Origin: Tubiluchus corallicola
Taxonomy: Eukaryota; Priapulida; Priapulimorpha; Priapulimorphida; Tubiluchidae
NCBI GenBank assembly: GCA_030141605.1
Contig: JAQGDQ010000482.1
Coordinates: 1-64,000, forward strand
Length of the DNA stretch: 64,000 nucleotides
Direction of reading: 5' to 3'
Under the pieces are notes generated by a model. It was given only the letters and a program-made list of their open reading frames with translations, was not told the DNA's origin and searched no databases. Positions within the stretch are counted from its first letter, which is position 1. Each line of letters starts with the position of its first letter. Of this stretch, positions 12,206 through 23,509 are shown piece by piece. The position numbers and the translations under genes were made by a program.

Positions 12206-12649
12206 TAAATGATTTAAGTTTAAATGTCAATTATAAGCCAAAAATCTGTTGCGATTTTGACATGTAAGTAACAGCTTTGATTTATAATTGATATTGATAC
12301 TGAAATTGACATTTACTCAAGGTCGTCAAGGAATCGGGCAACTGAACCTTAAAAATTACATGAGAGACGAAGAATTGGAATTTCAATGACCTCAAGTGAC
12401 CACAAAGTCTTTACTCTCAAATCCAAAGGGCATAAGGCGACAAACAAAACTTTGGTTGCAGGATAGCGTCAAACTGAAATCAAACAGACCAAGCATTTCT
12501 AATAGCAACAAAAATTTCTTAATCAGCTTTGGCAACTTTTGCCTGTGTACAACGTAAACTTACCTGTGTATGACATAATGCACTTATTTAATATACCGCG
12601 TGTAAATTTCTGATTTTTTTTCTCCTCTCTTGCTTGTTGTTTCGCCTCA
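12206..12649. other. No gene seen
   Basis: AT-rich DNA without a supported feature. Confidence 0.5.
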
Positions 12650-12908
<259 letters not shown>

Positions 12909-13419
12909 CGCCTCAGCAACTAGAGGAAGATCAATTCGAGACGCAGTTTGCTTTAAAATGTGAAAATTAACTTGCAGATTCGATTATGTAGATTTGAAAT
13001 CTTGTTTATTCTGCTGTAAGAAGTTTCTCCTCCTAATGTTCGCAGTTTGTTACTTTAACCTTCAACACTTAAACTCTCTCTTTCCTCCGTATAGATAAGT
13101 GCTTCAAATGTGTCTCTGTATAGCGACTTATGCTTGGATGGGTTGAATAATAAGTCGCTAAGGAGAAAATACTTTGTATAAATATTCAACAAAAACTGCC
13201 CGAGGCCTTGAACAAATCGGAACGTTCGATTGTAGAGGAGCAGGAGGAAAAAGAAGTGGGGAGAAGGACGAAAAAGAGGGAAAATAGTGATTCTACCAGA
13301 TGCTGCCCCAGTTAAAATGCTTTTGCTCTACTCTTTCACTAAGTCATGAAAATTAGTAAGTAGTGGTTCTGCACAAGAATCTCAAAAATTCCAGTGAGGG
13401 TAATCTGAAGATTTTGCTA
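12909..13419. other. No gene seen
   Basis: Unique AT-rich DNA. No supported feature. Confidence 0.5.
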
Positions 13420-14300
13420 TGCTAATTTCGCTTAAACAGGAAGTAAAGTCAATTTTAATGCGTATCTCAAAAAACTTTCCTCACTAACTTATATTGTTTA
13501 GCATTGCGCTTACCGGTTCGAAACACTTTTTAACTTAAACAGAAAATTCTTAATAAAAATGTAAGCGTCATCTGGTAAAACAACGCCGGCTCACTGTCCC
13601 AATGTGTACTAATACGTCACTGGCTCACTATCCCAGTGTGCACTAAATAGCGTCACTGGCTCACTGTCCCAATGTGTACTAATACGTCACTGGCTCACTA
13701 TCCCAGTGTGCACTAAATAGCGTCACTGGCTCACTGTCCCAATGTGTACTAATACGTCACAGGCTCACTATCCCAGTGTGCACTAAATAGCGTCACTGGC
13801 TCACTGTCCCAATGTGTACTAATACGTCACTGGCTCACTATCCCAGTGTGCACTAAATAGCGTCACTGGCTCACTATCCCAGTGTGCACTAAATAGCGTC
13901 ATTGGCTCACTGTCCCAGTGTGCACTAAATAGTGTCACTGGCTCACTGTCCCAGTGTGCACTAAATAGCGTCACTGACGCACTAATTAACACTAAAGAAT
14001 ATATTACCGATCGTATTGACAATATAATGTAATTTAAAGTTCTGCTTAGTTTGTGAAGTGTGTGCTACGGATACTGTGATTATTTTTATCAAACTTTATG
14101 CAATGTCATATAAATACGTTTCAACCCGTTAAAATGGCTGCGCCTAACAGTCGTCGCGGGAGTTTAAATTTACACGTTTTATACAGCTTTATTGATAAGT
14201 TCTGCGCGTAATGAGACAGCATGCCTGTAACACAAAATTTCAAAACGAATTTTTTTAGTTTTATTTCGGTAAATGGTTGTTTGGCCTTTAACGTCATACA
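13420..14300. mobile_element. MITE family Y copy with internal tandem expansion
   Basis: The flanks match the Y elements at 58071 and 60152: CAAAAAACTTTCC and TTAGCATTGCGCTTACC on the left, and AAAATGGCTGCGCCTAAC, GGGAGTTTAAATTTACACG and TTTTATACAGC on the right. Between them (13590-13980) a segment found once in other copies ('TCACTGACTCACTCTCCAGG'-like) is expanded into about eleven ~35-bp units, often alternating two variants in a 70-bp period. No coding content. Confidence 0.7.
13590..13980. repeat. 35/70-bp tandem repeat
   Basis: Units read GCGTCACTGGCTCACTGTCC with either CAATGTGTACTAATA or CAGTGTGCACTAAATA following. The first part alternates the two variants; the last units are all of the second variant. 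Confidence 0.95.
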
Positions 14301-14734
14301 ACATGAACAGATGGACAAACAAACACCTGTACAAATGCACTGACGCTTACCCTCTCTAAACATGGCTTCAGCTGACAATGAAAAGTTTTGAAAAAGAATT
14401 AAGAAAATGAGAAATTTAAAAGTTCCTTTGCCAAAACGCGTTGGAAATGCAATCGGTGAACAAAGCTATTAAACAGGGGCGGAACTAGGGGGTGCGAGGG
14501 GGGGCGTCCCCCTGTCAAAATTTGCGCGCCCCTACAAAATCGGACAAATAATTTTTTTTGCAGTGAAAATTGCAGTTCACAAGTAATCATTTTCAATATG
14601 AATTAGAATTAGGTAAGAAAATGTTTGGTAGCTTCAGTGTATTATTTTCTTAAAACTTGTAGTGGTAGATTTTTATCAGAAATTCGTAACACATCACTTG
14701 ATTTCTACATTACTATTGCAATGTTTAGTGTACG
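14301..14734. other. No gene; possible transposon end at 14474-14540
   Basis: CAGGGGCGGAACTAGGGGG at 14474 looks like the terminal repeat of a hAT-type MITE, and a GC-rich stretch follows. The matching far end was not found. Confidence 0.35.
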
Positions 14735-15540
14735 TAAGCTGAAAAATGGAAAATCTGTGGCCTTTGATGGGCTTTAATGCAGAGCATTTTGTATATGCAA
14801 AAAATGTCGTCTCTGTACATTTGAGCTTCCTGTTTAATTGCTTGAGAAGTCACCAACATTTCCCAGAAATTGTGTCACATTCTGCATTTGTACCCATAAT
14901 TAGGTCTAAGCAAAAGGATATAACATCCACTGATAGCCACTGCAAGTATGGTTAGCAAAATATTAGAAAAACTATTACTTGCCAAATGTAATGGGCTCTT
15001 TTAAACAACCCATGCACAATTTGCTTTTAAGAAAGCCAACAGAACCGAGCTGGCAGTATTTACGTCTAAAGAAATTGCGAACACTTATATGGATAGCCAC
15101 ACGCCTGTGCATGCATGTTTTAGATGCCAACATGGCATTTGATAATGTTGATTACTATTTGGTATTTAAAAAATTGCAGAAAGGAGCTTTTGTTAACAGC
15201 GTAATAAATTTCTTAGCCACTTGGTATTACAAACAGTTCCTATATGTGAAATGTTGCAATGTCTATTGCGATTTTTTTCAAATTATAAATGGTGTCCGTC
15301 AAGGAGGGGTTCTCTGGCCATTATTGTTCAGTGTTTACACTCATGAGCTGTCTGTAAAGCTGAACGAAGGGTTGCCATCATTATTAACTATTTAATTTAT
15401 GCTGATGACATTGTTTTACTTGCAACTTCTGTTCCCGTACTTCAAGATCTTCATAAAATTGATTTTGAATTTGACAAAAAGCAAATTTCTAAATATCTTG
15501 CCTTTACTCATGAAACACGTTATATCTGGTGAAGTATTCC
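14735..15540 (+). pseudogene. LINE relic with reverse-transcriptase core motifs
   Basis: Three frames joined by shifts carry successive RT blocks: LKNGKSVAFDGL and NAEHFVYAK; DANMAFDNVDYYLVFKKL; NGVRQGGVLWPLLFSVY; and YADDIVLLATSV (15399-15435) in another frame. Order and spacing match the fingers-palm region of a non-LTR reverse transcriptase, including the catalytic YADD. Frameshifts near 14950 and 15395 and the lack of an endonuclease or tail make it inactive. It ends in the hexanucleotide array at 15550. Confidence 0.85.
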
Positions 15541-15551
15541 TTGATAATGTT

Positions 15552-15897
15552 GTATTGTATTTGTATTTGTATTTATTTGTATTTGCATTTGCATTTGCAT
15601 TTGCATTTGCATTTGCATTTGCATTTGCATTTGCATTTGCATTTGCATTTGCATTTGCATTTGCATTTGCATTTGCATTTGCATTTGCATTTGCATTTGC
15701 ATTTGTATTTGTATGTATTTGTATTGGTGTTTGTATTGGTATTGGTATTGGTATTGGTATTGGTATTGGTATTGGTATTGGTATTGGTATTGGTATTGGT
15801 ATTGGTATTGGTATTGGTATTGGTATTGGTATTGGTATTGGTATTGGTATTCGTATTCGTATTCGTATTCGTATTCGTATTCGTATTTGTATTTATT
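15552..15897. repeat. Hexanucleotide microsatellites (TTTGCA)n then (TTGGTA)n
   Basis: About 21 TTTGCA units flanked by TTTGTA units are followed by about 22 TTGGTA units and then six TTCGTA units. Each block arose from its neighbour by single-base change. Frames are open on both strands by composition only. Confidence 0.95.
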
Positions 15898-16047
15898 CCT
15901 TCAACACAAAAATACAATTACAGAAAAAACTATAAAATCGTAATTATGTAAATCAACGGATTGGCGAATGGAGAAGGTCACCAAGACTAAAAGCTCTTAC
16001 AGGCACAGCAAAATTATTAGTTGCGACTAAATTTGCAAAAGTTCATT
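15898..16047. other. Short unique spacer before the LTR element
   Basis: A short forward frame (GEWRRSPRLKALTG) is open up to the LTR insertion point. It is too short to identify and may belong to the LINE relic or to a disrupted exon. Confidence 0.25.
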
Positions 16048-17246
16048 TGTTGGGAGCTAGTAGATTTTTATGGTGGGGGTGCAACTCTTTACCTCCCAAC
16101 TCATCCACAAATCTGACTACCCTGTCGCGTCATCTTTTATTCACAATAAAAGGGTTGTGCAACATACGTGGGCGGTTGTTGTCCTACAATTTTCCAGAGG
16201 GCAACAAGGCATATGAACCAAAAATTTCAACGACACAGGTATAATTAATATATCTTTAGTGAGGTTGCAATGTCGAAGGGCTCACTTGAAAAACCAGCGG
16301 GTCTAAGGCTTGATGTTACGTTTTACGGGGGGGGGGGGGTTCTACTTAGGCATTATGGTTTTCCATGTTGACCATGACATACATAGATTCCAAACATACT
16401 AACAACAAAATCTTTTATGAAATGGAGGAAAAGATTATGATTAGGTTTACTATTTTTATTTACTTTTTACTCTGTTTAGATAAATCAGAACAGGTAATAT
16501 TATCAATAACAGTTTTGCATAAAAGCAGTTAATAATAACAAAAATGACAAAGTGAAAAGAAAACAAAATGTCTACTTATCAGTTAACCCTTCCCCTGAGA
16601 GGACAAGGACATGGGAGAGGAGTCCGCGGACGTAGCTCACTCCAGTCAGTCACAGCAACACATCAACGACTTCAAGTCTATGGCCATACCAATCAACGGT
16701 GATGACGCCGGCTGCAGCACCAATCAAACATGAACTAAGGAATGGCTCACAAGTCTCTGTGGTTGACTCAGGATACGTCCACAATCCACAACGTCTGGAC
16801 ACTGGTGGCTAGTCACGCCTTTCCATGTAGTTTAGAATAAGACACATCGTAGAGAGTTCCAACATCTCATCAGTGTGAATAAAGCTCCATCCACAACATC
16901 AAAACTGAAGTAGTTTGGTATCACCACTGATAGTCTCTTTATGTTAGATCAGTCAAATAGTAGATGTGCACAAGTTTAGTGCTTCAAACTCTTATATAAT
17001 AAAGTTTAGGATTTTAACCATTTTCGTAAAGTAAAGTTAAAGTTAAGAGTTAAAGCATTTTTGGCTGCTTTTAGATTCAGCAGTTACACTGTACTCTCCT
17101 GGATATCTGTGTCATGCACTTTCCAAGATCATGTTATGCATGGATAGGTTATAGTATATTACGAAAGGAGGGGTGATAGGTAGGAAGCCCTTCCCACACA
17201 CTATACTACAGCAAGATCTAGTTTAGCTATGTGTAAGAACCTTACA
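16048..17246 (-). repeat. 3' LTR of the Gmr1-like element
   Basis: On the plus strand it runs from TGTTGGGAGC to ACCTTACA. It is 1199 bp, compared with 1183 bp for the other LTR. Differences include a longer G-run near 16326-16338 and a few small indels. Confidence 0.95.
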
Positions 17247-17265
17247 AAAGACCCCCCTTTGAAGA
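17247..17265 (-). other. Polypurine tract
   Basis: Just upstream of the 3' LTR on the coding strand lies CAAAGGGGGGTCTTT, as expected for the plus-strand primer. The 450 bp between it and the RNase H stop codon at 17722 are AT-rich and non-coding. Confidence 0.6.
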
Positions 17266-17721
17266 CAATTGTTAGGGATTTTTAAGCCTAAAGTAATAAC
17301 ATTCTTGGACCAAAAGCACAACAATTGGCTAATACGCAAACATAGCTGACTTATCCATCAATATACATAACAAAATAAATCAAGTTAGGTAATAATTCAC
17401 AACATTAGTCAAAAGTATTTCAATACAACGCAAGAGTGATGTCACATTAAAAAAAATAACAATCAGCAATTGCACACTAAATTTGACCAAAATTCTGTCG
17501 TACTGGACATGCAAATATTTGTACACATTGCAAAACAAAATACATGTACATTTATCCAAATAATTACTGTATTAGTAACAAAATCACATTATTCAATAAC
17601 ATGTATACCTTGACTTTAATGTTTTTCACACTAAGGTAATTTGCAAGAAAAAAGGAAATATCTTAGCAAGTAAATGCTTATTCATTGGAGATCAAGCTCT
17701 ACTTAACCTAACAATTCGAAT

Positions 17722-18906
17722 TTAGGCTCTTGAGAAAACATCAGCAAGATTTTCAGAACCTTTCTTGTATTCTATGTCAAAATTATATTCTGAGAGAAGA
17801 AGAGACCATCTACAGATCTTTCTGTTTTTATTTCTCATTTGGTGTAGAAACGTTAGACTTCTTTGATCTGTGCATATTGTAAACTTTCGACCTAACAAGT
17901 AGTAGCGAAGTTTTTCAACTGCATAGATAATAGCAAGCAGTTCTAATTCTACTATAGAGTACCTAGATTCTGCACTTGAGAGTTTGCGGCTTAAGTATGT
18001 AATAGGTTTTTCATTGCCATCATCGTCAACTTGTGTCAGTATGGCACCTAAGCCTTGAAAACTAGCATCTGTTGTTAATTTAAACGGCTTGGAAAAGTTT
18101 GGACTTTTCAGTACTGATTCTGAGTGTAACGAGTTACGTAGTTTTTCAAAACTGTTCTCACACTCTGTTGACCAGTGAATATCATTGGGTTTGTGTTTTT
18201 GTGTCAGTTCAAATAGGGGAGCAGCAATTTTTGCAAAACCAGGGACAAAACGGCGATAAAAGCCAACAAGACCAAGAAATGAGCGGACTTGTTTTTTTGT
18301 CATTGGTCGAGGAAAGTTAGAAATTGCTTCAATTTTTTGTGGTTGTGGTTTGATCTGACTATTGCCAATGATATGACCGAGAAACTTAGTTTCTGTTTGT
18401 GCAAAGTTACATTTCAGTGGTTTTACTGTAAGACCAGCTTCTCTGATTAGTGAAAGAACTTGATGAATATGATCAAGATGTTCTTCCCACGTATTACTCT
18501 TTATTATCACATCATCTATGTAGCCGCGGGCATGTTGAATGATAGGTTCTAGGACTTGGTCCACTAGTCTTTGAGCTGTTGCACTCGAATTACATAAGCC
18601 GAAAGGCATTACGTTAAAGTGCCATTTTCCAAATTCAGTAACGAAAGCTGTAATTGGTTTAGAGCTTTCTTTCATTGGAACTTGCCAATAGTATTTAGTC
18701 ATGTCGAGACTAGTGATGTAGTGAGCACCTTGTAACTCATCTAACATTTCGTCCATTCTTGGAAGAGGATAGTTATCGAAATGTGTAACTTTGTTGACTT
18801 TTCTGAAGTCAATGCAAAAACGAATTGTATTATCTTCCTTAGGAACAATTACTATCGGACTAGCCCAAGGACTATCAGATTTTTCGATGACGCCTAACAT
18901 CTCCAT
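17722..18906 (-). CDS. pol: Reverse transcriptase-RNase H, last part of Pol
   Basis: A 394-codon open stretch ending in a normal stop. RT blocks: PIVIVPKED, FCIDFRKVNK (about residues 30-39), catalytic LDMTKYYWQVP (Asp 68), PFGLCNSSAT (101-110) and the YIDD box (129-132). RNase H follows with TTDASFQGLGAIL, the ELELLAIIYAVEKL glutamate and TDQRSL; the end NLADVFSRA supplies the last aspartate. All catalytic residues appear present. There is no integrase after RNase H, which is the key oddity. The first Met is internal: the frame really continues from the integrase ORF, from which it is separated by a one-base shift near 18940. Confidence 0.9.
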   Translation of the reverse strand: MEMLGVIEKSDSPWASPIVIVPKEDNTIRFCIDFRKVNKVTHFDNYPLPRMDEMLDELQGAHYITSLDMTKYYWQVPMKESSKPITAFVTEFGKWHFNVMPFGLCNSSATAQRLVDQVLEPIIQHARGYIDDVIIKSNTWEEHLDHIHQVLSLIREAGLTVKPLKCNFAQTETKFLGHIIGNSQIKPQPQKIEAISNFPRPMTKKQVRSFLGLVGFYRRFVPGFAKIAAPLFELTQKHKPNDIHWSTECENSFEKLRNSLHSESVLKSPNFSKPFKLTTDASFQGLGAILTQVDDDGNEKPITYLSRKLSSAESRYSIVELELLAIIYAVEKLRYYLLGRKFTICTDQRSLTFLHQMRNKNRKICRWSLLLSEYNFDIEYKKGSENLADVFSRA

Positions 18907-20862
18907 TTCTTTAATTTCTTTGTATATCGCCTCCCGCTGAGTTTGTGCAGAACGATTATATTAGAAGAAATGGGCTTGTCAGTGTTTATCAATATCTCAT
19001 GTTCAATGAGGTTTGTCTTTCCTGGAATATCTGAAAAAACATCCGTGAACTGTTCAAGAGCATTCTTGAGTTCTTTGACTTTTGCTTCATCTAGATGTTC
19101 TGGATATTTTATATCATCAACAGTTTGCTTTTGTTCTACCTTTGTTGGTGGAAAACAACTGTCATCCAGTTTGCCTTCCTGCATTGGTGAATCAGAAGAA
19201 GTATCATCATAGAGTTTTGGGAAATCTGAATAAACCGATAAGAGAGAAGGACTATCTATGGAAGATGCCATCAGCTGAAGGGCAGTCTTCGGTAATATGT
19301 TCTGTGAGAAGAGGATTTCTGTCTCGTCTCTTGAATACCAAGGTTGAATGAGATTAATATGAAAATTCTGTTGTTTCTTCTTTCGACCACCTAAAGCAAT
19401 TTTGTATACGTGGTCTGAGATTTTGTCCACAACCTCATATGGACCTTTCCACTGTTTTTGCATTTTCTTTTTGGACTTAGGAAGAAGAAGTTTAACCAGT
19501 GAGCCTATCTCAAGAGAACGATCTCTAGATTTTCTATCATACCACTCGGCTTGTGCAATCTTTGCTTTCTTGAGTGACTCTCTGACATTGTCAGTGCTGT
19601 CTTCCATTCTATGCAGAATTGTTGCAACATATTCATCAACATCTTGTGGTGATGAAGATTGTTTCAGTCCCCATCTTCTAGATAAAGTAGCCATTGGGCC
19701 ATTGACTGGGTAGCCATAAGCCAATTCAAAAGGACTATAGCCTGTACTCTTCTGTGGCACTTCTCTATATGCAAAGAGTATAAAAGGTAATAGTTCGTCC
19801 CAGTCTGACTCTTTGTGATCGATGGCTAAGTTTCTTAATGGACTGTTTCAGAACATCATTCATTTTCTCTACCAAACCATTTGATTCAGGATGGTATGGA
19901 GTGGAGAATATACCTTTAATATGTATGGCCTCCTCGAGATCCTTGATCAGTGTAGATTTGAACTGTGTTCCTTGATCACAATGGATTTCTTCAGGAATTC
20001 CATGTCTACACATGAAGTGAGTAAGAGCATCCGCTACAGAAGATGCTGTTTGATTCTTCATGGGGTAGCAATCTGGAAAACGGGTTGCTTGGTCAATTAT
20101 TGTAAGAGCATATCTGTTGCCTTGCTTCGTTTTTTGCAGAGGGCCAATAATGTCAATATTCAACCTTGCAAACGGTTTTTCAATAATAGGAAGTGGTTTG
20201 AGTCTAGCTCTATCTGCTTTCATTATACGGCTGGTTTTCTGACATGAAGTGCAAGTTTTAATGTACTTCTTTATGGCAGAATGGACCCCTGGCCAAGTAT
20301 AATAGTCAAGAACACGATGAGTTGTTTTCCGTATCCCAAAATGGGCGGCAGTTCTAGCATCATGTGCAAGCTCAAGAACCTGTAATCTTCTGGTGGAAGG
20401 TACTACTAGTAACTCCAAGAAGGAATTGTCTCGCTTCTTTTTCTTGAGAAGGAATAAGACATTATCTCTGAGAAAGTATCCTGATCCTTGTTTCTTTGCT
20501 TCAGAATACATCAGAAGATGATCAAAAAGATTTCTGAGAGTGGCATCCTCTCTTTGCTCAGCAGCAAGTTTAATCCTGTTGACACTTGCTAAAAGATCTG
20601 TGTCTTGATACTCTGCTGCTAGAGTATTTGGGTTATCTGGAAGTGTATCTGCACTATCAGTCTCCCTGAGACTTTCTTGCTTTTGTTCATCAGTAAGCAT
20701 CTTTACTGCATCCTTTTGTATTCGTTGCTCAAGGTTTTGTTTGCGTGCTTGAGACCGAGTAGCAACAAGTACATCTGGCGAACAAGAAATGGTATGCTTA
20801 GGATCATTTAGGATCCGCTCCTTAGGATTGGTCCAAGCATCTACCTTTAAGGCATCCTTCAA
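18907..20862 (-). pseudogene. pol: Integrase part of Pol, broken by frameshifts
   Basis: From the gap downward: an H2C2 zinc finger (ELAHDARTAAHFG ... CTSCQ), a DDE core (NIDIIGPL, then CDQGTQF, then NGLVEKMND), a one-base frameshift at about 19838, then the core end (TGYSPFELAYGYPVNG) and a C-terminal GPY-type domain (KQWKGPYEVVD ... HVYKI). After a linker it enters the RT region, where a second one-base shift at about 18940 breaks the frame. The 3' halves on both sides of each break are otherwise well kept, so the shifts are recent or sequencing errors. The N-terminal end is lost in the N gap. Confidence 0.85.
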
Positions 20863-20879
20863 AGTTTGACAAGAAGTAC

Positions 20880-21248
20880 NNNNNNNNNNNNNNNNNNNNN
20901 NNNNNNNNNNNNNNNNNNNNNNNNNNNNNNNNNNNNNNNNNNNNNNNNNNNNNNNNNNNNNNNNNNNNNNNNNNNNNNNNNNNNNNNNNNNNNNNNNNNN
21001 NNNNNNNNNNNNNNNNNNNNNNNNNNNNNNNNNNNNNNNNNNNNNNNNNNNNNNNNNNNNNNNNNNNNNNNNNNNNNNNNNNNNNNNNNNNNNNNNNNNN
21101 NNNNNNNNNNNNNNNNNNNNNNNNNNNNNNNNNNNNNNNNNNNNNNNNNNNNNNNNNNNNNNNNNNNNNNNNNNNNNNNNNNNNNNNNNNNNNNNNNNNN
21201 NNNNNNNNNNNNNNNNNNNNNNNNNNNNNNNNNNNNNNNNNNNNNNNN
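20880..21248. other. Assembly gap (369 Ns)
   Basis: A run of N inside the LTR element, between protease and integrase. Frames that read through it have no meaning. The true gap size is unknown. Confidence 1.
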
Positions 21249-22877
21249 GTTTTTCAGGCTATAACCGTGGCAGCATTTGGTGTATGTATCTTTACCTAGG
21301 TACTGATCATCTGATACATAACCTGGATGAACAAGGGAACTATCGGCACCCGTGTCTAGAAGACCGATCAAAGGAAATCCATTCACAACAATGGGAAACC
21401 TGTGATCATTTTTCTGATCAAACTTGACAACTGGTATAGCAGACGTTGAGTTGGCTCTTTGCCTTTGATGAGTTTCGCTGAGCAATTGTCGTCTTGCTGC
21501 TTTGTTGTCAATGTATTTGTTTTTCTGTCGATTGCTGTTGTTTCTTGAAACATTGTTGCTATTAGCATTGTTTCTTTTAAAGCAATCTTGGGTTGTGTGG
21601 TTTCTTTTGCCACATGTAAGACATCGTAAGTCTTTATTTCTAGCTGCATCTGATGACTTAACATTTTCACTGTAGCTACGAAAGCTTTGTCTATGTTGTA
21701 GTCTTGGGCTCAGTGGTTTATTATTCGGTACATTGGTAAGAGAACTCGCATATACATCGGCAAGTTCAGCCATATCTGCATATGAAGTGTATGTTTGACA
21801 CTTTAGATACGAAACCATGTCCGAAGGCAGTTTGTTGTACGCATCTTCTAGAAAGAAAATGTCACAAACTTCGTCTATTGTCTTTGGTTGTAATGAATTG
21901 ATCCACAATAGACCATTCTGTTTAATTCTCTTGAAAAATGATTTGTAATTTTCTGAGCGTTTTTTCTGTGTTGCTCTGAAATCATGTCTGAACTGATCCT
22001 TTGAAATTTTGTAGCAGTTCAAGAGATGTTCTTTGACTTTTGTGTAGTCAATAATGTCAGTAGGACTCATCTCTATCAAAAAGTCTGATGCTCTGCCTGT
22101 GAGCACTCTACCTAAATTGGCTGAGTATTCCTCAAACGGGACATTATGGAGTGTCATTATATTCTCAAAGTATGTTAAGAAATGGTGAATCTTGTCTTTT
22201 GATTCATCGTAATGACGCATTTTGACTGTTGTAGGTTGTTTCGTGAAAGGATTAGTTGATGTATGTGACAACACAGGTGTACTACATTTGTTAGACTCTA
22301 AGTTTATTTGTGCCATTTGTAATTCGAAGCGACGTGCTTCTTGTTTATCTTTATCAGCTGATTCCATTTTTCTTTGTTCAAATTCATACTGTATTTGCAG
22401 CATTTGTGAAAGAACTTGTAATTGTTCAGCTGACTGCACTTTTTCAATTGTACTGAGTATTTCTTTTACCCCAAAAGTGGTATCTCTGACTTGATCAAAA
22501 TCAGGGCCACCTTCTGTGGCAATTATTTGTGCTGGAACTTTTGGTCTAACGCTGGGCTTAAGGACCTGTTCCACAGTACTGAGGTTTGTTTGTTTATCAA
22601 CTGGTGCTTCCACTTTATCTGCACCACCTTTATGTAAAGGGTCAAATAAGCGAGTTGGTCGTTTATCACCATCTGTACCTACTAATGTGTCTGATTTTTC
22701 TTGGGCAATCTGCTGAGATAAATCTGGGTGTTTATCGTGTTGGAGTTGAGTCACTAAAATTTCATTAATTAACTCTTGCTTTGCAAGTTGTCCAACTTTA
22801 ATATTTAGAGATTTAGAAATTCTCTTTAACTCAGTGACAGGTTTACTGTTTAATTCTTCATGCGTGAATTCATCCAT
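21249..22877 (-). CDS. gag: Gag with zinc knuckle and aspartic protease (partial)
   Basis: The first true ATG of this minus-strand frame is at 22877 (MDEFTHEE...). The N-terminal ~40 residues look like a SAP-type helix pair. A central ~200-residue region has the helical, charged character of a gypsy capsid (RHYDESKDKIHHFLTYFE ... GRASDFLIEM). A CX2CX4HX4C knuckle (CLTCGKRNHTTQDC) follows, then a basic asparagine-rich linker and the protease motif GLLDTGADSSLV. The frame enters the assembly gap soon after. It is intact as far as it can be seen. Confidence 0.85.
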
Positions 22878-23493
22878 GGTACAATAATGAGCAGGGATTT
22901 GCAATTCCAGTTTAACTGAACAACCAATAAGTCACCTGGCTTCTATAATAAACTTTGTATCAATAAGGTAATGTTAAACGCTTTACTATCGTTCAAGGAC
23001 AGCTAAGAGCAATAAAATTTTGCTCTATAATTACCAGCTACCGGTTTTACATGCAGCCGTTTATAAACGCAAATTTATCTGAATGTGACCAGCTAACGTT
23101 ATCTGGGTCACACCGTCTGAGTGGAAATTTCTTATCAAAACAGCTGACTGAAAAACGCAGACTTATCAGACAGTAATAGCACTGTAAACTAAGACAATTA
23201 ATCAACACATGCATTCAATGGCTCAAATAGAAATAATCCTAACCACAACAACAATCATATCAATGACTCTAGGCAGATAACAATAAATCCAAATTTCAAG
23301 CAAAATTAACAATATTACAATGTAGGGCCAAATTTAACAGCTTAATACTGTATGGCTTCTTTCATTCACCAAAAACAACTTTGATACTTTACTCCAAGGT
23401 TAATAACTTGGTTAGTCTACTTAAGCAAAACTACTAAGCAGAATGAAAAATAAACATTTGCAACTTTGTAAAATGGGTTTGTTATAAAGAAAA

Positions 23494-23505
23494 CCGTTGC
23501 CACCA
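23494..23505 (-). other. Primer-binding site
   Basis: Four bases downstream of the 5' LTR on the coding strand is TGGTGGCAACGG. It starts with TGG, as needed to pair with a tRNA 3' CCA end. The tRNA is not identified. About 610 bp of non-coding leader separate it from the Gag ATG. Confidence 0.6.
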
Positions 23506-23509
23506 AATA

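Noticed and set aside
20859-22904. 681-codon and 132-codon frames through the N run
   Set aside because: Unknown bases cannot support a frame; only the part up to 21249 is real.
22878-22904. Gag starting at 22904
   Set aside because: That codon is TTG; the first ATG is at 22877.
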